A DNA stretch of 64,000 nucleotides from Candidatus Woesearchaeota archaeon. GTDB lineage: Archaea; Nanobdellota; Nanobdellia; Woesearchaeales; JAFGLG01. The notes beneath the pieces are model-generated. The model ran no database searches. It saw only the letters and a list, made by a program, of their open reading frames with translations, and was not told the origin of the DNA. Position 1 is the stretch's first letter. Every line of letters starts with the position of its first letter. Below, one piece after another: positions 23,603 through 32,265 of this stretch. The position numbers were made by a program, and so were the translations under genes. Location of the stretch: positions 62,001 to 126,000 of the forward strand of contig JAFGLG010000007.1 in assembly GCA_016928155.1 (NCBI GenBank), in the 5' to 3' direction.

Positions 23603-23850
23603 AAAATATCAAAAAGCATATATACTTCTTAACTATTGTTAATCAAAACCCCAACCCCCAACTATTTTTTCTTTTTTGTCAGATACCAGCAGACATGTGT
23701 CCTATCTCGCATTCATTAATCGCTTTTTTTGATGTGGCAGAATTTTTCGGGCAACCTTCCTAATCAATCCATAATAAGTCAATGATTGGAGTGAATCTTA
23801 TGTTAATCTTTATTTTTTACTATATAGAAATTAACTCTAATATCAACAAA
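23603..23850. other. Non-coding gap
   Basis: This stretch is AT-rich, with a T-run near 23667-23678 that could terminate the heat-shock operon. I see no open frame, tRNA or repeat array in it. Confidence 0.5.
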
Positions 23851-23973
23851 ATTTATAAATAGGTATTACTATTATTTAGTAAGAATAAGGCTTCATCCCT
23901 AGAAGATGGTGGTTCATCCCAAGCCACTGTAATCTATCGGAAATCTGATGCAAGCCTGACTTAGTCATGCGGA
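23851..23973 (+). promoter_or_regulatory. TATA box and about 95-base leader of GAF-GGDEF gene
   Basis: TATA sequence ATTTATAAATAGG at 23851-23863 places the transcript start near 23880, leaving about 95 bases before the ATG, unusual here where leaders are mostly absent. The leader can fold: GGCTT pairs with AAGCC around a CATC/GATG hairpin, and TGACT-T-AGTCA lies before the start. It could be a riboswitch or other RNA control; I could not match it to a known class. Confidence 0.35.
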
Positions 23974-25383
23974 ATGATTGATATGTGGAACATGAGAAAA
24001 ACAAGACTGGAAGAACGGATAAAGGAATTAGAGGCAGAAGCAGCCAGACATGAAACCATGATCGGTGCATCAGCCGAGATAAGGAAAGCCTTGAACGCAG
24101 ATGATGAACTTATGCCAAGGCTTGATGCAGTCCTTGACATACTCAGGGAATTCTACGGCCAAAACACACAGCTAGGCATAATGCTGATGGATGAGGGAGG
24201 CCAGAGACTCAAGCTGATGAACTACAGAGGGGAACATCATCCATCGCTCGACGGGCTTGTCGTAGAGGTCGGAAAGGGCATAAGCGGCGCAGCAGCCCGT
24301 GAAAAAAGGACAATCAATGCCCCTGATGTCAGGTCACTGGGGTGGAAGAATATCTACATCGGGCCTGAAAGCACAAGGTCAGAGATGGCGATACCCCTGA
24401 TCTTCGAGGAGCATGTCTATGGCGTGCTTAATGCAGAGAGGCATGAGACAGATGCATTCACAGAACAAGACGAGGGCATGCTACAGATGATCGCAGATTC
24501 CATAGCGCCGGTACTGGCAAACAGCTTCTGGAAGAATTCAAAAAGATATGACTCAATGACCGGAGTCTACAGCTCAGATTACATAAGGACCCTGCTGGCA
24601 TATACTTCAGGGGACAGACCAGAGAAAGCCACAAAAATACTCGAAAGCAGCCACATTGGCAGCCTGTGCTCATCTGATGAGATCATTGTCGGGATATATG
24701 ACCTTGATTACCTCAAGACCATAAACGACAGCACAGAGGACCACGCAATAGGGGACCAAAGGCTCACTGCAATCGCGCACATACTCAGGGATGCTGTCGG
24801 AGACAAGGGGCTTGTAGCAAGATACGGCGGAGATGAGTTTGTCGTCGTGATGTTCGACACGAATGCAAAGGAGTATGAAGGGATACAGGCGACAATAGAC
24901 AAGAGGATCAAGAGATGGAATGATGATTATAAGGCAAAGATAGCAGAAGGGAGCGAAGCAGACCTGCTGCCAGACCTCAGCGTATCAAAGGGGTATGTCC
25001 AGATCTCAAGATACAATGATGTGACAAGAGGGCTTGAGAAGGCAGACAAGATTCTCTATGAAGAGAAGAACAGGAGAGCGACAGAAGTGGCCCTGATAGA
25101 GATACCAGGACTTTCTGACGGAAGATACACGCCCGAGCAGGTATATGATATTGAACAGGAAATCATGAAATCGATCAATGGAGACGGATGGGCGCAGAGA
25201 TTCGGGTCATTGATACAGGTGGGCATGGTCACAAACCCTGACAAGATAAGGAATAAACTTCAGGGGACCCATGGAAGATTCAGGCTGCCTGATGGTTCGC
25301 AGCTGCAAGAGCCGCAATATTTTGAGCTCATCAGAATGAAAAAGAACGGAAATGGCCATGGGCCGAATGGCACATCAGGCTGA
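23974..25383 (+). CDS. GAF-GGDEF protein, putative diguanylate cyclase
   Basis: A 469-residue soluble protein. An N-terminal coiled coil (1-35) precedes a GAF sensor domain (about 45-185). The GGDEF domain (about 190-370) has DLDYLKTIND, then GDQRL and RYGGDEFVVV with the intact GGDEF loop and metal-binding Asp. No RxxD product-inhibition site is visible before the motif. A C-terminal region of about 90 residues is unassigned. GGDEF enzymes make c-di-GMP in bacteria and are rare in archaea. It ends directly against the convergent nadM. Confidence 0.88.
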   Translation: MIDMWNMRKTRLEERIKELEAEAARHETMIGASAEIRKALNADDELMPRLDAVLDILREFYGQNTQLGIMLMDEGGQRLKLMNYRGEHHPSLDGLVVEVGKGISGAAAREKRTINAPDVRSLGWKNIYIGPESTRSEMAIPLIFEEHVYGVLNAERHETDAFTEQDEGMLQMIADSIAPVLANSFWKNSKRYDSMTGVYSSDYIRTLLAYTSGDRPEKATKILESSHIGSLCSSDEIIVGIYDLDYLKTINDSTEDHAIGDQRLTAIAHILRDAVGDKGLVARYGGDEFVVVMFDTNAKEYEGIQATIDKRIKRWNDDYKAKIAEGSEADLLPDLSVSKGYVQISRYNDVTRGLEKADKILYEEKNRRATEVALIEIPGLSDGRYTPEQVYDIEQEIMKSINGDGWAQRFGSLIQVGMVTNPDKIRNKLQGTHGRFRLPDGSQLQEPQYFELIRMKKNGNGHGPNGTSG

Positions 25384-25860
25384 TCATCCCAATAGCTTTC
25401 TCACTTCTTTGTGCACAAATTTCTCCCAACCCCCTGCTTTCTTCATGATGTGTCTTATCTTTGTTGCAGAGAGACCATAGTATCTAGGGAGGTGGATGAC
25501 TTTAAAGCCTGCTTTCTTAAACAACTTCTTGACCAAGGGGGTGCCGGAATAGACAACATCAAAATGACCGACAATCTTCCTGACATGGGCTGCGTACCTG
25601 CTGTCTGACTCGATATCCCTGATAGCCATCAGCCTATAGTTCCTGATCCCCTCTTTCTTCAAGGTGTTATGCACCATACGTCTCCTCAGCCCCGCATGAT
25701 AAGGATCATGGACCGTGCCAGAGAGCTGGGAGCTCCCTATCACAATCTTGACAAGAGAAAATCTCCTCGACAAATCCTTCACGACCTTGAGGTGCCCCTT
25801 ATGGAAAGGCTGGAACCTGCCGATGAACAATGCGACACCACTCTTTTTTGACGAATCCAT
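25384..25860 (-). CDS. nadM: Nicotinamide-nucleotide adenylyltransferase, archaeal type
   Basis: A 158-residue nucleotidyltransferase with FIGRFQPFHKGHLK at the N-terminus (the G-x-F-x-P-x-H-x-G-H motif) and YYGLSATKIRHIM near the C-terminus (the ISGTxIR-like ATP site). It joins NMN and ATP to make NAD+. Length is close to the archaeal family norm. TATA box GATTTATAAAC about 30 bases upstream. Convergent with the GGDEF gene with no spacer. Confidence 0.9.
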   Translation of the reverse strand: MDSSKKSGVALFIGRFQPFHKGHLKVVKDLSRRFSLVKIVIGSSQLSGTVHDPYHAGLRRRMVHNTLKKEGIRNYRLMAIRDIESDSRYAAHVRKIVGHFDVVYSGTPLVKKLFKKAGFKVIHLPRYYGLSATKIRHIMKKAGGWEKFVHKEVRKLLG

Positions 25861-26073
25861 TTTAATCTGGCATCAGTGAAAAACAATGCTGTTTATAAAT
25901 CTTTTCTAATCTGTTTTGTCGTCGAGAAAATTTATTTTCGTTTGGCATTAGTGACGAATCTCGTCTAGGAAAAAGTTTTTTCAGCAAAGTTTAAATAGTA
26001 GTTGGGCTTGGATGCAATCATTGATTATCAATCAAAAAATGAGGTTTATAAACCAAAAAACTGGGGTGAAAAG

Positions 26074-27309
26074 ATGAATAGACTTCTAGTAATGTCAGTT
26101 CTGATGCTAACAATAATATCCCTTTCCGGATGCGTCCAGACTCCGAATGAGGGGATTGTCAATGTGACAATCGAGGATTCTGAAGATGCCGGTATGACAA
26201 CCACGACAGGCGATGCTGTTGCGGATGCTGACGAGGCAGATGCATACGAGAGCGGGGAAGATGAGACAGCAGAGGCCGAAGATGAAGAATCTGAAGCAGA
26301 GACCTCCAAGACTGCAAAATACAAGATAGCTGTCACAGAAGGCGAGCTCGTATCACTGAAACCGAAAGCCGTCGATCCAGATGCAGATACCATAAAATAC
26401 ATGTTCTCAAAGCCGCTCGATTCAGAAGGGAAGTGGCAGACAGAGACAGGTGACGCCGGAGAATATTATGTCGATGTCACTGCGACAGACGGCAAGCTCT
26501 CAGCCACCCAGACAGTCCTTGTAGTTGTCAATTCGGCAAACAAGGCGCCTGTCATGACAGAGTTAGAGGACATAACAGTGAATATGGGCGAGACTGTGAA
26601 GATCAGCCCGAAAGCCACTGACCCTGATGGGGACAAGATAAGCTTCTCATTCAGCGGATGGATGACCAAGCCTTCCTACACCACCCAGAAGGGTGATGAG
26701 GGCAAGCACAAGGTCACAGTCACTGCGACAGACGGCACAAGCAGTGTCTCCAAGGACATGTATGTGACAGTCATCAAAGAGAACCACGCGCCTGAGATCA
26801 CAAGCCTCACTGCAGAGCCAGTGCTGGAGAAAGATACAGTGGTACTGGATGTCGAGGCTGAGGATGAGGACGGCGATGAGGTCTCAATAGTGTTCCCTGA
26901 ACCATTCAATGATGATGGAGAATGGCAGACCAAAGTGGGAGATGCAGGGACATACAGGGTTGTAGTGACTGCCACAGACGGAGAGAAGAGCGCTTCAAAA
27001 GAGGTCATTGTCAAGGTCAATGCCCTGAACAATGCGCCAGTGCTCGAGCCTATCAAGGACATCACAGTCAAGGAAGGAGAGACTGTAACCCTGAATGTCA
27101 AGGCATCAGATCCGGACGGGGACAAGGTCACAGTGATCATCTCAGGATGGATGAACACGAACACCAAGAAGACAGGCTATGATGATGCAGGAGAGTACCA
27201 GGTCACAATCAAGGCATCAGACGGCCAGGTGGAGACAACACAGACTGTGGAGATAACAGTCCTTGACCAGAATAGGCCGCCGGTCTTTGTAGATATCGTG
27301 CAAGGCTAA
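26074..27309 (+). CDS. Lipoprotein with Ig/cadherin-like repeats
   Basis: A 411-residue protein from ATG 26074 with ribosome site GGGGTGAAAAG. A lipobox (ISLSGC) gives a lipid anchor, followed by a Thr/Asp/Glu-rich linker. Then about four repeats of 85-90 residues share a pattern such as ITVNMGETVKI, DPDGDK and a closing TATDG; these are Ig-like or cadherin-like beta sandwiches, with DPDGD as the likely calcium site. It is a surface protein, perhaps for adhesion. The next gene encodes related repeats. Confidence 0.8.
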   Translation: MNRLLVMSVLMLTIISLSGCVQTPNEGIVNVTIEDSEDAGMTTTTGDAVADADEADAYESGEDETAEAEDEESEAETSKTAKYKIAVTEGELVSLKPKAVDPDADTIKYMFSKPLDSEGKWQTETGDAGEYYVDVTATDGKLSATQTVLVVVNSANKAPVMTELEDITVNMGETVKISPKATDPDGDKISFSFSGWMTKPSYTTQKGDEGKHKVTVTATDGTSSVSKDMYVTVIKENHAPEITSLTAEPVLEKDTVVLDVEAEDEDGDEVSIVFPEPFNDDGEWQTKVGDAGTYRVVVTATDGEKSASKEVIVKVNALNNAPVLEPIKDITVKEGETVTLNVKASDPDGDKVTVIISGWMNTNTKKTGYDDAGEYQVTIKASDGQVETTQTVEITVLDQNRPPVFVDIVQG

Positions 27310-27333
27310 TCTTTTTTTTTTCTTTTCTTTAAA

Positions 27334-28494
27334 ATGTCTAAAAAGGTATTTTTGGGAATATTGATGATTCTGCTGATACCTGCAGTCCTATCCCTGAAAT
27401 TCACAGTGACAGAAGGAGACCTTTTCAAGCTGAAAGTGACAACATCAGATCCAGACAATGACAGGGTGAGCTTAGTATATTCTGATCCTCTCGATGACAA
27501 AGGAGAATGGCAGACAAGTATCGGGGACGCAGGAGACTATAAGATAAAGATAGGGGCGACAGACGGAAAAGATGTAGCGTATGAGACAATAGATCTTGAA
27601 GTGGCGAAATATGTCAATTATGAGCCAGAGATAACCACACAGCCCAATTATCATATAGACGAGGGCCAGACACTTGAGCTCAAGGTTGCAGTGAGAGACA
27701 AGAACGGAGACAAGATCGACATCACATACTCCGGTTACATGAGTGCAGAGTCTAAATACATAGACTATGATCAGGCAGGGAACTATACATCGTTTATCAC
27801 AGCAACAGACGGCGTCAATACAGCCAAGGAAGAGATCAATATATTCGTGAACAACATCAACCGGGCACCAGTGATCGCTAACCTTTCCGACATCAAGGTC
27901 AGCGAGGGAGACCAAGTCTTGATACAGCTCGATGCATTCGATCCAGACGGGGATGAGCTCCACTTCTGGTACGAAGAGAATGTCACAGGCGCAAACATAA
28001 CCGACAGAGTGTTCTACTGGACACCGCCGCATTATCTGCTGGACAACAAGCCTCTCAAATTCTATGAGCAAGAGCCAAGCAACACCTACTTCATAACATT
28101 CGGTGTGAGCGATGGAGCAGATGAGGCATACCAGCAGGTTGGGATAAGCGTGCAGAACAAGAACCTTGTGCCTGTGCCTGTATCGATACAGCCTGCAGAA
28201 AGCCACATCCTGATATGGACAGGAGAGTCAGTCAAGTTCTTTGCGAATGTTACAGACTGGGATGAGGATGAACTGGAGTATACATGGAGCTTCGGGCCGC
28301 TCTCCAAGATGACAGGCACACAGGCAATAGAAAAACATTATGCCAAAGCAGGCGACCATGAAGTCAGGCTCGAAGTATCAGATGGCAAGGACAAGATAAT
28401 CAGGACATGGAAAGTGCATGTTTCAGAACCATACAAGCCTCTTGAGCCAGCATATGTTGAAAGGACATCAAAGACATATGTGCTTTGGTCCTAA
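27334..28494 (+). CDS. Secreted Ig/cadherin-like repeat protein
   Basis: A 386-residue protein with a cleavable signal (VFLGILMILLIPAVLS). The first repeat (VTEGDLFKLKVTTSDPDND, then GDAGDYKI, GATDG) is close to the repeats of the preceding lipoprotein, followed by two or three more and a final PKD-like domain (DEDELEYTWSFG). Probably part of the same surface complex. The two genes are 24 bases apart. Confidence 0.8.
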   Translation: MSKKVFLGILMILLIPAVLSLKFTVTEGDLFKLKVTTSDPDNDRVSLVYSDPLDDKGEWQTSIGDAGDYKIKIGATDGKDVAYETIDLEVAKYVNYEPEITTQPNYHIDEGQTLELKVAVRDKNGDKIDITYSGYMSAESKYIDYDQAGNYTSFITATDGVNTAKEEINIFVNNINRAPVIANLSDIKVSEGDQVLIQLDAFDPDGDELHFWYEENVTGANITDRVFYWTPPHYLLDNKPLKFYEQEPSNTYFITFGVSDGADEAYQQVGISVQNKNLVPVPVSIQPAESHILIWTGESVKFFANVTDWDEDELEYTWSFGPLSKMTGTQAIEKHYAKAGDHEVRLEVSDGKDKIIRTWKVHVSEPYKPLEPAYVERTSKTYVLWS

Positions 28495-28616
28495 TTTGTC
28501 TGTCTTATCCATTTGTAGTATTATTTCTACTAAAACTCCCACCAACCAACCCCCACCGCTGCACCCAGCTATGCGTCAAGCTATGCTGATTGCAGAAAAA
28601 TTGCATGAGGTCAGGG

Positions 28617-28637
28617 CCAGTTCGCAGAGCGAACTGG
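28617..28637. repeat. Perfect 9-bp hairpin
   Basis: CCAGTTCGC-AGA-GCGAACTGG. It lies 120 bases after the surface protein gene and just before a series of tRNA-derived repeat units. It may be a terminator or another unit of that series. Confidence 0.5.
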
Positions 28638-28736
28638 ATATATCAAAATATATCCTATGAAATTTTTACTGATTGTAAAAGGATTAGGACAAAGGATGTA
28701 TAAGAACCAGAAAAAAATAAGAAGTTATGACCAAAA

Positions 28737-28841
28737 ATGGCGATGCCGCGCAAATGGCAGCCCATTTGATAGGCTATTCAAGTGGGACTTTCGCTCTTGC
28801 TTCAGTCCCACGGACTTTGTTAGCAGAAAAAAAGAAACAAA
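28737..28841 (-). repeat. tRNA-associated hairpin unit, copy C
   Basis: In plus orientation the unit holds a short tRNA-Met end match (ATGGCGATG, 28737-28745), hairpin CAAATGG-CAGC-CCATTTG (28751-28768), a TATTCAA spacer and hairpin GTGGGACT/AGTCCCAC (28782-28811). The second hairpin and its flank (TATTCAAGTGGGACTT ... CAGTCCCACGGA) closely match the unit at 33.1 kb. It is followed by another tRNA-Met 3' copy. Confidence 0.65.
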
Positions 28842-28983
28842 ATGGCGATGGCGGGATTCCCAATGATGCATTAATGTTCTGTTGCATCCTTTTGAGCCCG
28901 CGACTTCGCAGCAGCTGAGATGTCAGCTGGCACCATCGTGGGTTTCGACCTTTGGTCTCAAGCCCACATAAAAAAGAAAAGAA
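28842..28983 (-). repeat. tRNA-Met 3' copy plus hairpin unit, copy B
   Basis: 28842-28907 duplicates the 3' part of the adjacent tRNA-Met, from the variable loop through the T arm with its intron to the acceptor, differing mainly inside the intron. Then come hairpin CAGCTGA-GATG-TCAGCTG (28912-28929), GCACC and hairpin GTGGGTTT/AAGCCCAC (28938-28967). The intact tRNA-Met gene follows. The order [tRNA 3' copy]-[two hairpins]-[tRNA] is the same as at 33.1 kb. Confidence 0.7.
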
Positions 28984-28984
28984 G

Positions 28985-29142
28985 TGGCGATGGCGGGATT
29001 CTCAATGATGCTAGCATTCTTTGCATCCTTTTGAGCCCGCGACTTCCAGATTTCTGTGCCAATATGATCTATCATCGCTTTCGCTCAACACTCATAATTG
29101 ACTTATGAGTCTGGCACTCTAACCAGGCTGAGTTACATCGCC
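28985..29142 (-). tRNA. tRNA-Met(CAT), elongator type, two introns
   Basis: Acceptor GGCGATG (29136-29142) pairs with CATCGCC (28986-28992), discriminator A. D arm ACTC/GAGT, anticodon arm CCAGA-CTCATAA-TCTGG, variable AAGTC, T stem GCGGG/CCCGC. A 52-base intron (29052-29103) follows position 37. A 31-base intron (28999-29029) interrupts the T loop after CTCAAA, with central helix CTCA/TGAG and 3-base bulges. The spliced RNA is 75 bases. A1-U72 and three G-C anticodon pairs of an initiator are absent, so it is the elongator or an Ile2 precursor. Confidence 0.85.
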
Positions 29143-29209
29143 ACAGCTGTCATAGCAGACAAACAAGGCTTTTATAAAGCTTTTGCCAGAATTGTATATA
29201 AAACAAAAA

Positions 29210-29455
29210 TCATATCTGAAGATCCTGCTCCAGAGTCTCTAATTCTGAGTCAAGGTCCATGTTTTCCAGGTCCTCAAGGTCCTTGTCAATATCACTGATA
29301 TCAGTGTCCACTTCATCAATCTCTCCAGCCTGAGCATCCTGGCCAGTGATCTCATCACCTGCCTGATCACCAGTATCTGGAGCAGGCTTGGAACAGCCGC
29401 TTATGAATATCGCAAGCATCAATATCAATGCGACTGGGATTAATATCTTTTTCAT
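29210..29455 (-). CDS. Small acidic lipoprotein
   Basis: An 81-residue protein with lipobox AIFISGC (Cys21) and a highly acidic mature part (DISDIDKDLEDLENMDLDSE), predicted helical. Function unknown. It lies downstream of the larger acidic coiled-coil secreted protein on the same strand, 92 bases apart. Confidence 0.6.
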   Translation of the reverse strand: MKKILIPVALILMLAIFISGCSKPAPDTGDQAGDEITGQDAQAGEIDEVDTDISDIDKDLEDLENMDLDSELETLEQDLQI

Positions 29456-29547
29456 TGTATCACCTATCCGCGTTTTAAAGGCAAATCATTTATAAAGGTT
29501 GTCAAATGGGGCAGAACAGAGCACAACCCTGCCCTGCATCCATCTGA

Positions 29548-30858
29548 TCAAGCAGTACTGTTTGAATCATCTGTCTCATTGCTATCATCGCTGTCATCTT
29601 CGTCTGGGTCTTCGAGGTCCTCGCACTCTCCGTTGTCGCAGAACTTACCTGTTTCGCAGTCTGAGTCTGCGGTGCAAGCGTCATCTTCATCTGCCTCTTC
29701 ATCATCCATGTCATCAGTCTCATTTTCTCCTGAGTCATCATCTGTCCCATTCACATCATCTGTATCAGCATCGTCTGAATCATCGTCTGTCTCGCTATCC
29801 ATGTCCTCTGTCCCGTCATCTGCATCCTCCTCTTCATCCTCTGCTTCTACCTTGCCATTCTGGGATTTTATCTCCCTGACAAGCTCTTTAAGGATCTGAT
29901 GGGCTTCCTTCAAATATCCATGAGACTCTTTCATCAAAGACTGGGCTTCCTTGATCAGATCAGCCGTTTCATCAGCAGTCTTGACCTCATCCCACTTCTC
30001 TTTTGCAGCATCATACTTCTCCTGGGCTGCGTCAAGCTTTGCATTGAACTCATCAATCAGCTCCTCTGACCCGCTCATGTCATACCCTTTTTCTGTATAC
30101 CTCTCAATAACGTCTTCCAGCCTCTTGCCTAGCTGATCAAGCTTTGTTATTATCTGACCTGCCTTCTCATTGGCAAGCTTACCAGCAGCGCGCTTCATGA
30201 CCTTCTCAGTATTCTGCCAAGCATGCCTTATTGTCTTGGCTGCATCCTGGACATCTTCTGATGTGGCATTGTCGCCTGCTTCTTCTGCTGCATCCTTTGC
30301 AGCCTCTATCTCAGCGATCTTATCAGCAATATCATCGAGCATATCCTGCTTCTCATCATCTGAAAGATTCTGGTTGTCTGCAATCTGTGCCTCAAGCCTC
30401 TGCAGATTATTCAGGATAACATCAGAAGCCTGCACAAGGTATCTCTGGGCCTGGGCATTGAACTGGTTCCTTGCCTTCTGGCACTCAGGAGTGAGATCTC
30501 CCTCGGCATCATCCTGCCTGCAGTCAAGCCACTCCATCCTCTGCTTTGCAAGCAGGGCTTTCTGCTCCTGATAATTGACCCTGATTACTTCCCTCTGCTG
30601 CTTAAGATGTATTATCCTCTCTTTCAGGTTCTCATTGACCTCTTTCAGCCTCTCATTCTGCTTCTTGAATCTCTTTACATCCAATAGAGGCCTATCATCT
30701 GTATCATTATCATCAGAATCAGCACTGCCATCATCCGAAGCATCATCATCATCGGCCAAATGGCCTGCTCCGGAATTCCCCTGCCTCTCAGCAAACGCAA
30801 CCGGCATTATACCCAATATCATGATCATTGCCATGAAAACCGCATATGTCTTCTTCAT
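29548..30858 (-). CDS. Secreted acidic coiled-coil protein
   Basis: A 436-residue protein with signal peptide (VFMAMIMILGIMPVAFA), an Asp/Ser-rich linker (residues 33-55), a long coiled coil (about 60-330) and a second very acidic region. Near the C-terminus is CTADSDCETGKFCDNGECE, a small six-Cys-type disulfide motif seen repeatedly in archaeal surface proteins. The very high Asp content may bind calcium. It is probably an extracellular stalk or envelope protein. Confidence 0.7.
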   Translation of the reverse strand: MKKTYAVFMAMIMILGIMPVAFAERQGNSGAGHLADDDDASDDGSADSDDNDTDDRPLLDVKRFKKQNERLKEVNENLKERIIHLKQQREVIRVNYQEQKALLAKQRMEWLDCRQDDAEGDLTPECQKARNQFNAQAQRYLVQASDVILNNLQRLEAQIADNQNLSDDEKQDMLDDIADKIAEIEAAKDAAEEAGDNATSEDVQDAAKTIRHAWQNTEKVMKRAAGKLANEKAGQIITKLDQLGKRLEDVIERYTEKGYDMSGSEELIDEFNAKLDAAQEKYDAAKEKWDEVKTADETADLIKEAQSLMKESHGYLKEAHQILKELVREIKSQNGKVEAEDEEEDADDGTEDMDSETDDDSDDADTDDVNGTDDDSGENETDDMDDEEADEDDACTADSDCETGKFCDNGECEDLEDPDEDDSDDSNETDDSNSTA

Positions 30859-31077
30859 ATTGCATTACCTCCAACAATTTTTCTAAATATGATACATAGT
30901 TCATGGTGTATAGTGATATTGTTTAAAAAGATGCTTTCAAGAAACTTGTTTTAAAGCTTTATGAGAGCTCCCAAAACTTTACAGAGAAATATTCTATCTT
31001 TTATGGCTTGAAATGGCTTAAATATCCCTTCTTGCCAAAAAATAAGCTTTAAATATCAAATATCACACACACTTCTT

Positions 31078-31737
31078 ATGAAACCTTATTTGACTCTGCT
31101 TATGATGATGCTTCTAGCCTGCTATGCGCAAGGCGCTACAGTGCATGGCAAGGTCTATAACCTTGATCTTGAACCAGTGGATGCGATTGTGGAGATAAAT
31201 ACGCAGCCAAGGCAGCAGATTGTTGCAGTGAATGGGGACTATTCATTCGATATACCAATCGGGTTTTATACATTGACAGCAAAAGAAATTGAGCAAAATG
31301 AGACACTAAGTTCAGTCTATGAGAATCTTTTAGTGATAGATGACGGAGACTATGTGCTTGACCTCATACTATTCCCTGAGTTCGATTTCGACTATGATGA
31401 CATCGGGACAGACCTTGATGAGATCGCAGCTGAAGAGGGGCCTGACTGGCATTACCTCATACCTGTCCTGATGGCTCTTGTCCTAATGCTTTCGCTCATC
31501 TATGTCAAGAGGCTCAAAAGACTGCAGAAGGAGACAGATGAAGCAGACATAGAGCCTGTTGAAGAAAGGATAATGCTGCTTCTCAAGAAAAATGGCGGAA
31601 GGATGACACAGAAAGAGATCCGTCGGGAAATACCATTATCTGAGGCCAAGATATCACTTGTCATAGCAGATCTTGAATCGAAAGGAAGACTGAAAAAGAT
31701 AAAGAAAGGGAGAGGGAACATCATCGCTTTGCAATGA
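31078..31737 (+). CDS. Membrane protein: outer beta domain, inner winged helix
   Basis: A 219-residue protein. A signal peptide (1-19) leads to a carboxypeptidase-regulatory-like beta domain (VHGKVYNLDLEPVDAIVEIN), an acidic stalk, one membrane helix (about 125-142) and a cytoplasmic winged helix (EERIMLLLKKNGGRMTQKEI...). Such one-protein transmembrane regulators occur in archaea; it could pass an outer signal to DNA. TATA box GCTTTAAATATC lies about 30 bases upstream. The 3' end overlaps the convergent RibL gene by 17 bases. Confidence 0.7.
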   Translation: MKPYLTLLMMMLLACYAQGATVHGKVYNLDLEPVDAIVEINTQPRQQIVAVNGDYSFDIPIGFYTLTAKEIEQNETLSSVYENLLVIDDGDYVLDLILFPEFDFDYDDIGTDLDEIAAEEGPDWHYLIPVLMALVLMLSLIYVKRLKRLQKETDEADIEPVEERIMLLLKKNGGRMTQKEIRREIPLSEAKISLVIADLESKGRLKKIKKGRGNIIALQ

Positions 31738-32122
31738 GGGAACTCTTATAGATATCTTCTTTGTATGGCTTTGCTCTCAGGATCTTCGTGCTCATCTTAT
31801 GTGCAACAAGCTCATATTCAAGATCAAAAGGAACTTTCTGGTCATAACCCAGGCAGATTATGTCGGGCTTTTCTTCCCTTATGCACCTGAACAGATCTGT
31901 ATTGTCACCGATCATCACCTTGTCTGCAATCTTCAGCTGCTCAACCATGCTCCTCCTCTCTTCTTCAGAATGATCAGGCATTGCACCTTTCAATGCAAAG
32001 ACATTTGTGTCCCTTGCAACGCACACAATAAGAATATCACCACATGCCTTTGCCTGCTCAAGATAATCCACATGTCCAGGATGCACCTTATCAAATGTGC
32101 CGAAAGCCATTACCTTCTTCAT
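31721..32122 (-). CDS. ribL: Archaeal FAD synthetase / cytidylyltransferase-like protein
   Basis: A 133-residue nucleotidyltransferase from ATG 32122. The motif GTFDKVHPGHVDYL (H-x-G-H) and a later LGYDQ match RibL, the archaeal FMN adenylyltransferase that makes FAD, and the related glycerol-3-phosphate cytidylyltransferases. The C-terminal YKSSLI replaces the usual ISSTxI site. TATA box TTTTATATATTTCC at 32147-32160 supports the start. Confidence 0.8.
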   Translation of the reverse strand: MKKVMAFGTFDKVHPGHVDYLEQAKACGDILIVCVARDTNVFALKGAMPDHSEEERRSMVEQLKIADKVMIGDNTDLFRCIREEKPDIICLGYDQKVPFDLEYELVAHKMSTKILRAKPYKEDIYKSSLIAKR

Positions 32123-32265
32123 TTTGAGGATACACAATATCATAGGAAATATATAAAATAGTCTCTTGACTTAACAATGGTTAATCTTGTCTTTTGGTAG
32201 ATTTTTGTCACTATATAGTGTCTAATATGGTAAGATTTATAAATGGTGGGCAAACCCCATAACCT

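Noticed and set aside
23880-23973. Known riboswitch (cobalamin or c-di-GMP type) in the GGDEF leader
   Set aside because: GCCACTG and GATGCAAGCC strings recall parts of these classes, but the full order of conserved elements is missing. Kept only as an unassigned structured leader.
26046-27167. Antisense genes within the Ig-repeat lipoprotein
   Set aside because: They are Ser/Thr-rich shadows that repeat in step with the sense-strand repeats.
28500-29210. CRISPR array
   Set aside because: Repeats are tRNA 3' copies and paired hairpins of unequal length, not evenly spaced identical direct repeats, and no cas gene is present.
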